The position numbers were made by a program, and so were the translations under genes. Under the pieces are notes generated by a model, which saw only the letters and a program-made list of their open reading frames with translations, was not told the DNA's origin and made no database searches. From Mucilaginibacter pallidiroseus (GTDB lineage Bacteria > Bacteroidota > Bacteroidia > Sphingobacteriales > Sphingobacteriaceae), in assembly GCF_007846085.1 (NCBI RefSeq), contig NZ_VOEJ01000002.1:124001-188000 (forward strand): DNA of 64,000 bases, in the 5' to 3' direction. Shown in pieces: positions 1-9,013 of the stretch (positions are counted from its first letter, which is position 1; the number at the start of each line of letters is the position of its first letter).

Positions 1-932
1 CCCTGATTGCGGTTAAACAAAGGAAGAGGCAAACTTACTTGCAGGCCCACGTAATTGTTGGCGTAACTGCTGTGCTGGTCAAAAGCGCTACCAATGGTAA
101 CATCCGGCACGGCTAATGCTTTTTGCAATGCCAAGTTATGGTTGCTTTGGTCTAACTGATAACGGTTAGCCAGATAATCGCCTCGTGTTGAAAGCGCTTG
201 CTGCGTTAGGGCAGCGGCATCTAACGTAGTATCGGCGTTGTTATAAGTTACCTGCGGGGCAATAAACTGGCGCTCGTTTGCAACAAGTAACGTTTTAAGT
301 TCGGCCTGTAAATCATTTATCTGGCGGTCAATCTCTACAAGATCATTTTCTAAACCAAATGCCAATGCCTTTAAGCGCACCACATCTTTCAAGGAGTTGT
401 TGCCGGCCTCGTATGATTTCTGAATTGCATTTACCATGTTATTTGCCGATGCAATTTCTGTCTGGTAAATTTTGCGCTGATCTATGAGGTTGGCCACCTG
501 TGTAAAATCAAGCAACAGGTTGTAGCGCAGGTTACGCATCAAATCGTTAAACTGGGCCTGTTGTATTTGCACCCCATCTTGTGCCACCTGCACTTGTTTA
601 CCGCGTTTGCCAGCAGTTACAAATACTTGGCTCAATTGCACAAATATTTGCCCCTTACCGTTGCTATGGTCAAAAAACTTTTTGTTGGCGTCCGTAATGT
701 TCTGGTCGGTGCTTATTACAGGGTTGTCCCAAAGTTTGGCCTGCTGTATTAATGCTTTTGCAGCATCAACATTATACTTTTGAGCAATAAGCTCCAGGTT
801 GTTGTCCAGGAAGCTTTTTTCGGCTTCCTTAAAGGTAACCCGTAAGGTATCTGTTTGCTGTGCGTAAGCGCCGCGGCCTGCAAAAATTGCTATGGCTAAA
901 AGTGCGGCGAAACGGATATATTTAACTGACAT
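1..932 (-). CDS. TolC/CusC-like outer-membrane efflux protein (3' end outside window)
   Basis: The reading frame opens with ATG at 930-932 (MSVKYIRFAA...) and stays open to the window edge, giving about 310 residues of an unfinished protein. It starts with a signal peptide ending near GAYAQ. Long heptad-like helices rich in Q, N and A follow (for example QQAKLWDNPVISTDQN and QVAQDGVQIQQAQFNDL), typical of TolC-family outer-membrane channels, which work with RND pumps and periplasmic adaptors to export metals or drugs. It lies 87 nt downstream of a response regulator and histidine kinase in the same direction, an arrangement common for CusRS/CzcRS-type metal resistance. The substrate cannot be read from the sequence, and the pump genes, if present, lie outside the window. 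Confidence 0.85.
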   Translation of the reverse strand, partial: MSVKYIRFAALLAIAIFAGRGAYAQQTDTLRVTFKEAEKSFLDNNLELIAQKYNVDAAKALIQQAKLWDNPVISTDQNITDANKKFFDHSNGKGQIFVQLSQVFVTAGKRGKQVQVAQDGVQIQQAQFNDLMRNLRYNLLLDFTQVANLIDQRKIYQTEIASANNMVNAIQKSYEAGNNSLKDVVRLKALAFGLENDLVEIDRQINDLQAELKTLLVANERQFIAPQVTYNNADTTLDAAALTQQALSTRGDYLANRYQLDQSNHNLALQKALAVPDVTIGSAFDQHSSYANNYVGLQVSLPLPLFNRNQ

Positions 933-1019
933 CGGTTATAATAAGATTGATGATTCAAAATTATTTTAACAGAATTAGAGGCAGATTAAAACAGAATTAG
1001 AATGAGATTAGAATTTGAA

Positions 1020-2387
1020 TTACCTGTTGCGAGCGGCAAATTCAATAATAAAGGTACTGCCTTTAAATCCGTTCGACAGTACTTGTATACTGCCGCCAAA
1101 CAGTTCAATGATTTTGCCTGTGATGTATAAGCCAATACCGCTGCCGCTGATGGAGCGGTCTTTATTTACCCGGTAAAACGGGCGAAAGATTTTGGCTTTA
1201 TCGGCTTCGCTTATGCCCGGACCTTGGTCTGCCACAGAAACTTTTACAGTGCCTGCACCAGCCTCAAAATTTAAGGTTACCGGCTGGGGCGCCGAATATT
1301 TAAAAGCATTATCAATGATATTGTTTAGGGCAATATATAACATTGATTTATGTGCAGATATGGTAAGCAACTCTTGATCTTCGGGCATGTCGCCAAATTG
1401 AACCTTGAGCATACCGGGGCCTTTTTTAACAGCCCAATATTCATCAAGCTCCCATATCAATTCATCAACACGCACCGGGCTTAATATGGCCTGCGTGTAG
1501 TGCAGATCAACCTGGGCAAGCTCCATTAAACTGGTAATTGTTTCCTGCAGGTGGGAGCCGTCAGCAGCTATAGACCGTAGCACACGCTCGTACTCTTTGG
1601 CATCGCGTGGCTTATCAAGGGCTACATCCACCTCGCCCATTATGCTGGTTAGCGGCGTACGCAACTCATGCGATGCATTGGCAACAAAGGTCTGCTGCAG
1701 CTCAAAGGCATTTTGAAGATGCTCGAGCAGGCGGTTAAAATTGTCTATCAACTCGTATATCTCGTCCTTGCTTTTTACCTGGCCTACCCTGAGGTGCAGG
1801 TTGCTTGATCGTATACTGCGGATCTCGGTAACTATCTTATCAACCGGCGACAGCGCCTTTTGGGCAAACATGCGCCCGGCAAAAAACAAGCCTGTACCAA
1901 AAATTATGAATAAGATACCTGTAAGCTGGCCAAGTTTTACCATACGCCGGGTAGATCCCTTGTCTACGGCAGATGCCAGTATAACAAAGTTTCCCTGGTT
2001 ATCGTGGTAATAGTGCCCTACTACCTTCTTTTTTCCATCCTCGTATTGTATACTTCCCTCTTTACGTACCTGGTTGATAATATCTTTTGACCAATAGATA
2101 TTATGTTTCATATCAAAGGCCGAGATATTATTATCGTCGTAGATACGGATGATCTCGTCGGGCAACTTTTCCAGGTATTTTTGCTGCACCTGTATCATGG
2201 AATCGGCAGCAAGTTCGTCGGCTTTAAGGTATAGTTGCGACGCAAGGTTGGTGCGGTCGGTAAGGCGCTTATAAAAATCGGCAGTAAAAAAAGAGAATAC
2301 GGCTATGTAGATAGAAACCAAAACCAGCAACAAAGCCCCCGAACTGATGAGCGTAAAATATAACGATAGCCTGGTTTTGATTTTCAT
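1020..2387 (-). CDS. sensor histidine kinase, CusS/ArlS-like
   Basis: A 455-residue transmembrane sensor kinase. Membrane segments lie near residues 10-35 and 152-172, enclosing a periplasmic sensor of about 115 residues. A HAMP linker follows (about 175-230), then the H-box with the phosphoacceptor His240 in ASHELRTPL, an N-box near 355-362 (NNIIDNAF) and a glycine-rich G1 box (DQGPGIS). All kinase motifs are intact. It starts 6 nt after the response regulator gene upstream and is followed by a TolC-like gene, so the three probably form one envelope-stress or metal-efflux operon. The ligand is unknown. Confidence 0.93.
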   Translation of the reverse strand: MKIKTRLSLYFTLISSGALLLVLVSIYIAVFSFFTADFYKRLTDRTNLASQLYLKADELAADSMIQVQQKYLEKLPDEIIRIYDDNNISAFDMKHNIYWSKDIINQVRKEGSIQYEDGKKKVVGHYYHDNQGNFVILASAVDKGSTRRMVKLGQLTGILFIIFGTGLFFAGRMFAQKALSPVDKIVTEIRSIRSSNLHLRVGQVKSKDEIYELIDNFNRLLEHLQNAFELQQTFVANASHELRTPLTSIMGEVDVALDKPRDAKEYERVLRSIAADGSHLQETITSLMELAQVDLHYTQAILSPVRVDELIWELDEYWAVKKGPGMLKVQFGDMPEDQELLTISAHKSMLYIALNNIIDNAFKYSAPQPVTLNFEAGAGTVKVSVADQGPGISEADKAKIFRPFYRVNKDRSISGSGIGLYITGKIIELFGGSIQVLSNGFKGSTFIIEFAARNR

Positions 2388-2393
2388 TAGCGC

Positions 2394-3071
2394 CTAATCT
2401 TTTAAGATATACCCCATACCTATAACTGTGTGGATAAGCTTTTTATCAAACCCCTTCTGGATTTTATTGCGCAGGTAGTTTACATAAACATCAACCATAT
2501 TGGTGCCGGTATCAAAGTTAATACCCCATACGCGCTCCATAATAAACTCGCGCGACAGCAGCTTGTTAGGGTTTTTGATGAACAGCTCCATTAAACTGTA
2601 TTCTTTGGCGGTAAGGATAATTTGTTTACCATCCCGCTCGGCGGTTTTATCCCAGGTATTAAGCTTAAGCCCGCCAAAGGTTATGATATGCCCGTCGCCG
2701 TCTGCCAACTTTTTACGCCTCAGCAAGGCTTCTATCCGGGCAAGTAACTCGTTAAAATGAAATGGCTTTACCAGGTAATCGTCCGAGCCGGATTGCAGGC
2801 CGTTTACTTTGTCGTCAATGGTACCAAGTGCACTCAACATCAGTACAGGCAGCTGCGGTTGGCCTTTACGCAAAATGCGGCAAAACTCCACACCGCTCAT
2901 GCCGGGCAGCATTACATCCAATATAACAAGGTTATAATCCTTGGCGGCAACAAGTTCCATAGCGGCTTCTGCCGATGATGCTACATCTACCTCATAATCA
3001 TGCTCGTTGAGCCCCTTCTTTATAAAGGAAGATACTTTTTCTTCGTCTTCGACCAGGCAAATGCTATTCAT
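2394..3071 (-). CDS. OmpR-family response regulator
   Basis: A 225-residue two-component regulator. The receiver domain has the acidic pair E8/D9, phosphoacceptor Asp52 in LVILDVMLPG and the conserved Lys102 in YLVKPF. The C-terminal half is a winged-helix DNA-binding domain with the usual LTAKEYSLMELF and VDVYVNYLRNKI segments. It is the first gene of a run with the histidine kinase and TolC-like gene, so it likely controls that efflux operon in response to the kinase. The facing plus-strand gene begins 80 nt away, so both promoters must sit in that short gap. Confidence 0.95.
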   Translation of the reverse strand: MNSICLVEDEEKVSSFIKKGLNEHDYEVDVASSAEAAMELVAAKDYNLVILDVMLPGMSGVEFCRILRKGQPQLPVLMLSALGTIDDKVNGLQSGSDDYLVKPFHFNELLARIEALLRRKKLADGDGHIITFGGLKLNTWDKTAERDGKQIILTAKEYSLMELFIKNPNKLLSREFIMERVWGINFDTGTNMVDVYVNYLRNKIQKGFDKKLIHTVIGMGYILKD

Positions 3072-3151
3072 TTTTTACAAAACTCCCGTACCTATTTTGG
3101 ATAAATTGTTGTAACTACGTAGCGGTAAAGTTAAACTTTATTACAAAGCTT

Positions 3152-4138
3152 ATGAAAATATTAGTTACAGGTGCCACCGGTTTTATAGGCAGGCAACTGT
3201 GCTTAAAACTGGCACAAGCCGGTAACCACGTTATTGCGCTTTGCCGCAATACGCAGCACCCCTATCTTATACCGCATGCCAACATAGCCCCGATCAAAGG
3301 CGACATTTTAGATACAGCCAGCCTTAAAGCAGCTATACAGGATTGTGACCAGGTATACCACACAGCAGCTATGGCCAAAATGTGGTGCCGTAACCCAAAC
3401 GAGTTTTATGATACCAATGTTACAGGCACTATTAATGTAATGGAGGCTGCAAAAGCTGCCGGCATAAAACGCATTGTATATACATCAACCTGCGGCGTTT
3501 GGGGGCCTACGCTAAAGCACCCCATGACGGAAGACGACCCGCGGGTAGTTGGTTTCCCGATAGCTTACGAGCGTACCAAATACCTGGCCGAGTTGGAGGT
3601 AAACAAATTTGTGGCTAATGGCCTGGATGTGGTTACGGTTAACCCTTCGCGCGTTTTTGGCGAAGGCCCCGTTACAGATAGTAACAGTGTAAGCAAAATG
3701 GTTGGCGGGTATTTAAAAGGCAAATGGCGCATCATCCCCGGTGATGGGTCGCAGATATCAAACTATGCTTACCTTGATGATGTGGTTGACGGCCACATCT
3801 TGTCAATGGAGAAAGGACTTACAGGAAACCGATATATTTTGGGTGGCGAGGACAAAAGCTTTGATGAGTTTTTTGCCACGTTGAAAGAAGTATCGGGCAA
3901 GGAACTTGGTATGATAAAAGTTCCGCAAAAGGTTATAAAGTTTTACAGCCGTATTGAGGCGCTAAAGTCACAACTGACCGGCCTGGCACCCTTCTTTTTA
4001 CCTGAATTTGCCGACCGTATAAATTTCAACCAAAAATACAGTAGCCAAAAAGCTATCGACCACCTGGGCTATCGCATAACGCCATTTGCCGAGGGCATGA
4101 AACGCACTGTTAACTTTTTACGCAATAACGCCAATTGA
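3152..4138 (+). CDS. NAD-dependent epimerase/dehydratase (extended SDR)
   Basis: A 328-residue extended short-chain dehydrogenase/reductase. The N-terminal Rossmann motif is TGATGFIG at residues 6-13 and the catalytic YxxxK is present as YERTK. The closest type by pattern is the hopanoid-associated HpnA or dihydroflavonol reductase-like group, which act on sugars or steroid/isoprenoid-like substrates; the real substrate is not determined. The downstream SDR gene overlaps its stop codon, so the two enzymes are probably translated together and act in one pathway. Confidence 0.9.
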   Translation: MKILVTGATGFIGRQLCLKLAQAGNHVIALCRNTQHPYLIPHANIAPIKGDILDTASLKAAIQDCDQVYHTAAMAKMWCRNPNEFYDTNVTGTINVMEAAKAAGIKRIVYTSTCGVWGPTLKHPMTEDDPRVVGFPIAYERTKYLAELEVNKFVANGLDVVTVNPSRVFGEGPVTDSNSVSKMVGGYLKGKWRIIPGDGSQISNYAYLDDVVDGHILSMEKGLTGNRYILGGEDKSFDEFFATLKEVSGKELGMIKVPQKVIKFYSRIEALKSQLTGLAPFFLPEFADRINFNQKYSSQKAIDHLGYRITPFAEGMKRTVNFLRNNAN

Positions 4139-4923
4139 AACCGCTACTTACCGCTATAGTTACCGGAGCCAGCGAAGGGCTGGGGAAAGCCTTCTCTGTT
4201 GAACTGGCCCGCCGTGGTATAAACCTGCTGATGGTTTCGTTACCGGGTACAGGTTTAAATCATTTGTCTACCTATCTGCAAAAAAGTTTCGATGTAAAAG
4301 CAGATTACCTGGAGCTTGACCTTACCTTGCAAGAAAGTTATACCGGGATATTTGATTACTTAAAACAAAATAACACCACAGCCCATATCCTGATCAACAA
4401 CGTTGGCCTGGGAAATTGGGATTGGTTTATCGATAAGAGTACCGCCTTTTATAAAACGCAGCTTGAGCTTAATGTAATGACACCCGTAATGCTTACCCGA
4501 GTGTTTTTGGGCCAGGTTGATGATAGCGTAACATCGTACATTTTAAATGTGGGCAGCTTGGGCGGTTTGTTTGTTGTGCCTAAAAAAGCAACTTACGGCG
4601 CAAGCAAAGCCTTTATAGCCTACTTCACAAAATGTATGCAGCTGGAACTGCATGGCCGTAACGTTAAAATGAGCCTGCTTAGCCCTGGCGGTATCAATAC
4701 CAAACCCGAGCTGCTAGTAATGAACCAAAAGCTGAAAGGCATAGCGGCCGCAACAATTTTTGAGGCAGAAGATGTTGCCCGCATAGCTATCGACGGTTTG
4801 TTTAAAGGCAAAAAAGAGATTGTACCCGGTGCCGCCAATAAGTTTTTAGTTACGCTGAATGGGCTGCTTCCCGCCTTTATAAAAAATGCTATTGTCAAGA
4901 GGAAGTTAAAGGATCATGGGTAA
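4135..4923 (+). CDS. classical SDR-family oxidoreductase
   Basis: A 262-residue short-chain dehydrogenase with the cofactor motif TGASEGLG near residues 10-17, the structural NNVG motif, and the catalytic YGASK. The C-terminal stretch is hydrophobic and basic (FLVTLNGLLPAFIKNAIVKRK), suggesting membrane association. The best start is TTG at 4135, which overlaps the TGA of the upstream SDR gene as TTGA; no ATG precedes the Rossmann motif. The pattern resembles DltE-like or 3-ketoacyl reductase-like SDRs acting on lipids, but the substrate is inferred only weakly. Confidence 0.88.
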   Translation: MKPLLTAIVTGASEGLGKAFSVELARRGINLLMVSLPGTGLNHLSTYLQKSFDVKADYLELDLTLQESYTGIFDYLKQNNTTAHILINNVGLGNWDWFIDKSTAFYKTQLELNVMTPVMLTRVFLGQVDDSVTSYILNVGSLGGLFVVPKKATYGASKAFIAYFTKCMQLELHGRNVKMSLLSPGGINTKPELLVMNQKLKGIAAATIFEAEDVARIAIDGLFKGKKEIVPGAANKFLVTLNGLLPAFIKNAIVKRKLKDHG

Positions 4924-5227
4924 ATAACATGTCATTGCGAGGAGCGCAGCGACGTGGCCATCTCCTCGCTATACATCTACCGGAATTATTTTCTGCTCGG
5001 CTCTAATACTCAATTTACGGACGGCAGTGCTACGACTCAAGCCTGTGATGTTACTTTCTTTTCTCTCAAAAGAAAGTAACCAAAGAAAAGTCGCGGCTTG
5101 GTAAAGCCCTTTCAAAGTTTCTGCGTTAGCAATGCCTGTGCTACCCGTGCGTTACACTATGCCGCATTCAGAACTGTTACGTTAAGCTTGTGCTCACAAT
5201 AGCTATTACTCATATTATTTACACGAC
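4924..5227. repeat. intergenic region with interspersed repeat elements
   Basis: A 304-nt stretch between convergent genes without a credible ORF. It holds a copy of the GTCATTGCGAGGAGCG repeat (4931-4965), related to copies at 48757 and 63484. It also holds a perfect 13-bp inverted repeat at 5050-5080, with arms beginning GTTACTTTC and ending GAAAGTAAC around a CTCTC loop, followed by AGAAAAGTCGCGGCTTG. No clear U-tracted terminator is seen; the 5050-5080 stem may serve that role for the flanking genes. Confidence 0.7.
5050..5080. repeat. 13-bp perfect inverted repeat, 5-nt loop
   Basis: The left arm at 5050-5062 and the right arm at 5068-5080 are exact reverse complements, separated by CTCTC. 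The hairpin sits between two convergent genes. It could act as a bidirectional transcription stop or be a copy of a mobile palindromic repeat. Confidence 0.75.
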
Positions 5228-6025
5228 TTACTTTCCACTTATCCGCTGTAGTATATTAAAGGCCGTAGCAGGTAGCTTTACTTTGTAGCGGTAACCGCCG
5301 GGGAAAACATCTTCTTCCTTGATAAACTCATGTCCTTTTTTGGTGATCCAGAATGTTTGGGTGGCGTGCTGGCCTTTAAAATCACTTTCGTTTACCAGTT
5401 TCCAGCAATCAACTTTATGATTATCATATGTGGCAATCACTTCACTGCCCGATACTTTGTAAATGGTAAATTCGGGTTTGCCAAAGCCGGCATCATAAAA
5501 GTTTATGGCAAATGTTTTGCCGGCAGCAAGCGGCAGCATTTCAAAGGTTTCTATATCAAGGTTCCAGTTGTAGCAAGGCTCGGCAAAAATAATGGCAAAT
5601 CCCTTTTTAGTATTATTGGCAACAGTATCGGCGCCGGTAACTTTATCTGCTGCCCAATTAAACGCTTTATTTTTCCCGGCAACGGTTTCCGAATGATAGA
5701 TTGGCGAAAAATCACTCACTCGGTTAACTGAATATCCCGACCGATAGCTCAGCGTATCGCTGCCAAACCAATTTTGCGTTGTTACGAATACATTTTCGCC
5801 GTTGCGCTTTTGCACTTGTGTGTTGCGGAGCCATAGCCAGTATCGCAATGTTTTGGGAGATTGCGGCATTTGGAAATAAACCAGGTATTGGCGCATGCCA
5901 GGCTTCAGGGTTGATGTATTGAGGCGCTTGTCTTTTAGCCTGATGGTGTCTGTCTGGGCAAAGCCTGCCGATGCCGTTAAAAGTAAAAAGGCAACGGTTA
6001 AAAATTTAAATTGTGATGTGTTCAT
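5228..6025 (-). CDS. secreted protein of unknown function, possibly DUF3108-like
   Basis: The ATG at 6023-6025 is the best start because it gives a clean signal peptide (MNTSQFKFLTVAFLLLTASAGFAQ, cut after FAQ); an earlier in-frame codon would add 37 residues with no signal character. The mature part is about 241 residues, predicted mainly beta strands, with a late segment running FTIYKVSGSEVIATYDN then a conserved-looking DCWKLV. This layout recalls the periplasmic DUF3108 family and other lipid-binding beta-barrel-like proteins of Bacteroidota, but I am not certain of the match. It stands alone between repeats and a LytS/LytTR pair. Confidence 0.7.
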   Translation of the reverse strand: MNTSQFKFLTVAFLLLTASAGFAQTDTIRLKDKRLNTSTLKPGMRQYLVYFQMPQSPKTLRYWLWLRNTQVQKRNGENVFVTTQNWFGSDTLSYRSGYSVNRVSDFSPIYHSETVAGKNKAFNWAADKVTGADTVANNTKKGFAIIFAEPCYNWNLDIETFEMLPLAAGKTFAINFYDAGFGKPEFTIYKVSGSEVIATYDNHKVDCWKLVNESDFKGQHATQTFWITKKGHEFIKEEDVFPGGYRYKVKLPATAFNILQRISGK

Positions 6026-6214
6026 GTTAATGTGATGATTGATTACCGGTCGCAAATCTGCTTTTATTAGTAAGCAGTCGTGCATCAATTCAATTAAAGG
6101 GCATATATTTTTAACCATTGATCTGAGGATACACATTCAGCCATCCGTTGAATAATTGCGGCAAAGCGTTTAAGAATGTGCCGTGGCATATTAAAAGCTT
6201 TGTATTTTTAATAC

Positions 6215-7234
6215 GTGAAAATTTTGAATAGCAAACCAACGCTGATACAGCTGCAATGGCTTATATGGGGATTTGTTTTTTTAGCAATTGCCCTATCGCT
6301 TATGCAAATGGATGGGTTTGGGCAAGCTGTTGTTTACGCTTTACTGAATACCTGCTTTTACGCGGCCATAGTTTATGGTAACATTTCATTGCTTTATAAA
6401 CGTTTATATCAAAAGGGTAGAAAATTCATTTACGTCATTGCTACGGTTGCGTTTTTGTTGGGCATAGCAGCAATCAGAATGGTTGTTTCGTTGTGGGTTT
6501 ACAATGCACTTTTTGCCAAACAGCCCGAGCATTTGAGTATAAAGGCCTATCTGAGTACTTTATTTGGCGGGCTTATGGTTTTTATTTTGAGCTTCGTGTT
6601 CAGGATTGCGATAGCATACTTTACGCTGAAGCGGCAGGCAGACGAAATTATAGCGCAGCGCACAGAGGCCGAACTAAATCTTTTGAAATCGCAGGTTCAG
6701 CCCCATTTTCTATTTAATACGCTCAACAACATTTATTACGAAGCTTACCTTGAAGCACCCCGCACCGCTGCACTGATTGAGCGGCTGAGCGACATTATGC
6801 GCTACTTTGTTGACGAAAGCCCCAGACAGCAGGTCAGTCTTGCCACGGAAGTTCAGTTTTTGGAAAATTACATCGCGCTCGAAAAAATCAGGATCAGGTT
6901 TAATGTAGACATCAATATTGCCGGGCAGTACCACGCCAGTACACTTGTGCCGCCCATGTTATTAATGACCTTCGTTGAGAACGTATTTAAGCATGGCATT
7001 GATAAAAGCAGTGAGTTGAACAAAGTAGACATTCGGCTTGATCAGAAAAACGACAGGCTGATCTTCAGCGTTGAAAATACATTATGCGCCAATCCCTCAA
7101 CAGGCACCACAACCGGTTTCGGTTTAGCCAATTTGCGTAAACGCCTCGTATTACTTTACGGTAACAACTTTGAATTGTATACGTCAAACACCGGTAACAC
7201 ATTTATTGCTACCTTAAATATCCCGCTTGCATGA
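6215..7234 (+). CDS. LytS/YehU-type sensor histidine kinase
   Basis: A 339-residue kinase with four predicted membrane helices in residues 15-137, then a His_kinase domain whose phosphoacceptor is His164 in QVQPHFLFNTLNN, and a C-terminal HATPase with the N-box MTFVENVFKHG and a GFGLANLRKRL glycine box. The start is GTG at 6215; no in-frame ATG lies near. The next gene, a LytTR regulator, overlaps by 4 nt (ATGA), so the two are translationally coupled partners. Such pairs in Bacteroidota often control transport or envelope genes, but no target is visible. Confidence 0.93.
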   Translation: MKILNSKPTLIQLQWLIWGFVFLAIALSLMQMDGFGQAVVYALLNTCFYAAIVYGNISLLYKRLYQKGRKFIYVIATVAFLLGIAAIRMVVSLWVYNALFAKQPEHLSIKAYLSTLFGGLMVFILSFVFRIAIAYFTLKRQADEIIAQRTEAELNLLKSQVQPHFLFNTLNNIYYEAYLEAPRTAALIERLSDIMRYFVDESPRQQVSLATEVQFLENYIALEKIRIRFNVDINIAGQYHASTLVPPMLLMTFVENVFKHGIDKSSELNKVDIRLDQKNDRLIFSVENTLCANPSTGTTTGFGLANLRKRLVLLYGNNFELYTSNTGNTFIATLNIPLA

Positions 7235-7941
7235 GCCTCCGCTGCATTATTATAGATGACGAACCAAATGCAGTAAACCTGCTGGAAGTTTTAATTGGCC
7301 AGACAACTCAATGGCAATTAGCAGGCAAGTGCTACAACGCTTTGGAGGCGCTCGACTTTTTAAGAAAGCACCCGGTCGATTTTATCTTTCTTGACATTAA
7401 CATGCCGCATTTAACAGGTATGGAACTTGCCGGATTACTACCGCCCGTAACGAAAATTGTTTTCACTACAGCCTATGCCGAATACGCGGCGGAAAGCTAC
7501 AGCTATAACACCATAGATTACCTGCTGAAGCCTATAACCCTAAAACGCTTTTTAGCAGCACAGCAAAAGATTGAAACTGCTTTTGAAAAAACCACACCAA
7601 TGCAAGTGCAAATGGTAGACAATGAGCCGGGTTATTTCTTTGTAAAATCGGGCAAAACGTTGCAGCGTATTTTGCTGGATGATGTGTTGTACTTTGAGGG
7701 CGAAAAGGAATATGTGCGCCTGGTTACCCCCGCCAGCGACTTGTTGATATACCGCCGCCTTAAAGACATTGACGAGCAGCTAAACCTGCCTTTTGTAAGG
7801 GTACATAACTCTTATATTGTCAACTCAAAGCATATCAGCAAGGTTCAGGACAACCATATATACATCGGCACAAAACAGATACCTATAAGTGATAAGTTTA
7901 GGGATAGCTTTATGGATATCATAAAAAAGAAAATATTTTAA
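7231..7941 (+). CDS. LytTR-family response regulator
   Basis: A 236-residue regulator. The receiver has the acidic residues D9/D10 in IIIDDEP, phosphoacceptor Asp55 in FIFLDINMP and the conserved Lys in YLLKPI. The C-terminal part (about 130-236) is a LytTR DNA-binding domain, with FVKSGKTLQRI, LYFEGEKEYVRL and RVHNSYIVNSKHI motifs. It overlaps the LytS-like kinase gene by 4 nt and is surely its partner. Confidence 0.95.
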   Translation: MSLRCIIIDDEPNAVNLLEVLIGQTTQWQLAGKCYNALEALDFLRKHPVDFIFLDINMPHLTGMELAGLLPPVTKIVFTTAYAEYAAESYSYNTIDYLLKPITLKRFLAAQQKIETAFEKTTPMQVQMVDNEPGYFFVKSGKTLQRILLDDVLYFEGEKEYVRLVTPASDLLIYRRLKDIDEQLNLPFVRVHNSYIVNSKHISKVQDNHIYIGTKQIPISDKFRDSFMDIIKKKIF

Positions 7942-7958
7942 GCCGGGGTAAACGGTAC

Positions 7959-8978
7959 CTATGCTTCGGTAAGTTCGCCGCGCAGGTCCATTTCCAGGTA
8001 ACGCTTAACTTCTTTCGGGTCGTTCAGCTCGCCTAGCAGGTACATCATCTTGGTTACGGCCGCCTCAAAAGTCATGTCATAACCGCTGGCCACACCCATA
8101 TCTTTCAGCTCCTTGCTGGTTTCGTAGCGTCCAAGTTCAACCGTACCTACCTTACACTGTGAAATATCCAAGATAACTTTACCGCTATCAATAGCCGCTT
8201 TCAGCAGGTCAACAAACCACTGGTCTGTTGTGGTATTACCTGCACCAAAAGTTTCCATAACAATACCCCGCACATCGGCAGATAAGATGGAAGATACTAC
8301 CGTAGGGCTAATTCCCGGATACAATTTTAAAACCGCAACATCGCTCACCAACGTGTTATGCACTTTAAGCGTGCCCTCTCCGGGTTCACGGATATCGTTC
8401 ACGCTAAAACGCAGGTGCACGCCCGACTCGGCCAGGATTGGGTAATTGGGCGAGCGGAAAGCCTCAAACTTTGATGAATTGTATTTGAACGCCCTGTTAC
8501 CGCGAAAAAGCTTATAGTCGAAATAAATACACACTTCCGGTACACGAGCCCTATCGTTCTTTTTGGCTTTGGCAATTTCAATAGCCGTCATTAGGTTTTC
8601 CTTGGCATCGGTACGTACCGCGCTTATGGGCAATTGCGAGCCTGTAAATATCACCGGCTTGTTCAGGTTCTGCAGCATAAAACTTAACGCAGATGCACTG
8701 AAAGCCATCGTATCCGATCCGTGTAATATCACAAAGCCATCAACCTTTTCGTAATTGGCCTCAATCAAAGCAGCAAGCTCCGCCCAAACCTGGGGGTTCA
8801 TGTTAGATGAATCGATAATCTGCTCAAACGAGTGTACCTTAATTTTACAATTAAGTTTCTCAAGTTCGGGCACGTTATCCATTATCTGCTCAAAGTTAAT
8901 CGGCACCAATGTTTTGCTTATGGGGTCGCTCATCATACCGATTGTCCCTCCGGTATAAATGATAAGGATCTGGCTCAT
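7959..8978 (-). CDS. ansA: type I L-asparaginase
   Basis: A 339-residue cytoplasmic-type asparaginase that hydrolyses L-asparagine to aspartate and ammonia. The first catalytic block IIYTGGTIGM is at the N-terminus and the second block VILHGSDTMAFSASAL lies near residue 85. The length fits the bacterial AnsA family. I chose ATG at 8976-8978; an in-frame TTG 18 nt upstream is less likely. There is no signal peptide, which argues against a type II periplasmic enzyme. It is followed upstream on the same strand by the TatD gene with a gap of only about 35 nt. Confidence 0.92.
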   Translation of the reverse strand: MSQILIIYTGGTIGMMSDPISKTLVPINFEQIMDNVPELEKLNCKIKVHSFEQIIDSSNMNPQVWAELAALIEANYEKVDGFVILHGSDTMAFSASALSFMLQNLNKPVIFTGSQLPISAVRTDAKENLMTAIEIAKAKKNDRARVPEVCIYFDYKLFRGNRAFKYNSSKFEAFRSPNYPILAESGVHLRFSVNDIREPGEGTLKVHNTLVSDVAVLKLYPGISPTVVSSILSADVRGIVMETFGAGNTTTDQWFVDLLKAAIDSGKVILDISQCKVGTVELGRYETSKELKDMGVASGYDMTFEAAVTKMMYLLGELNDPKEVKRYLEMDLRGELTEA

Positions 8979-9013
8979 TAAATCAGGTTTATTCAATAAA
9001 AATACGCTTTTAT

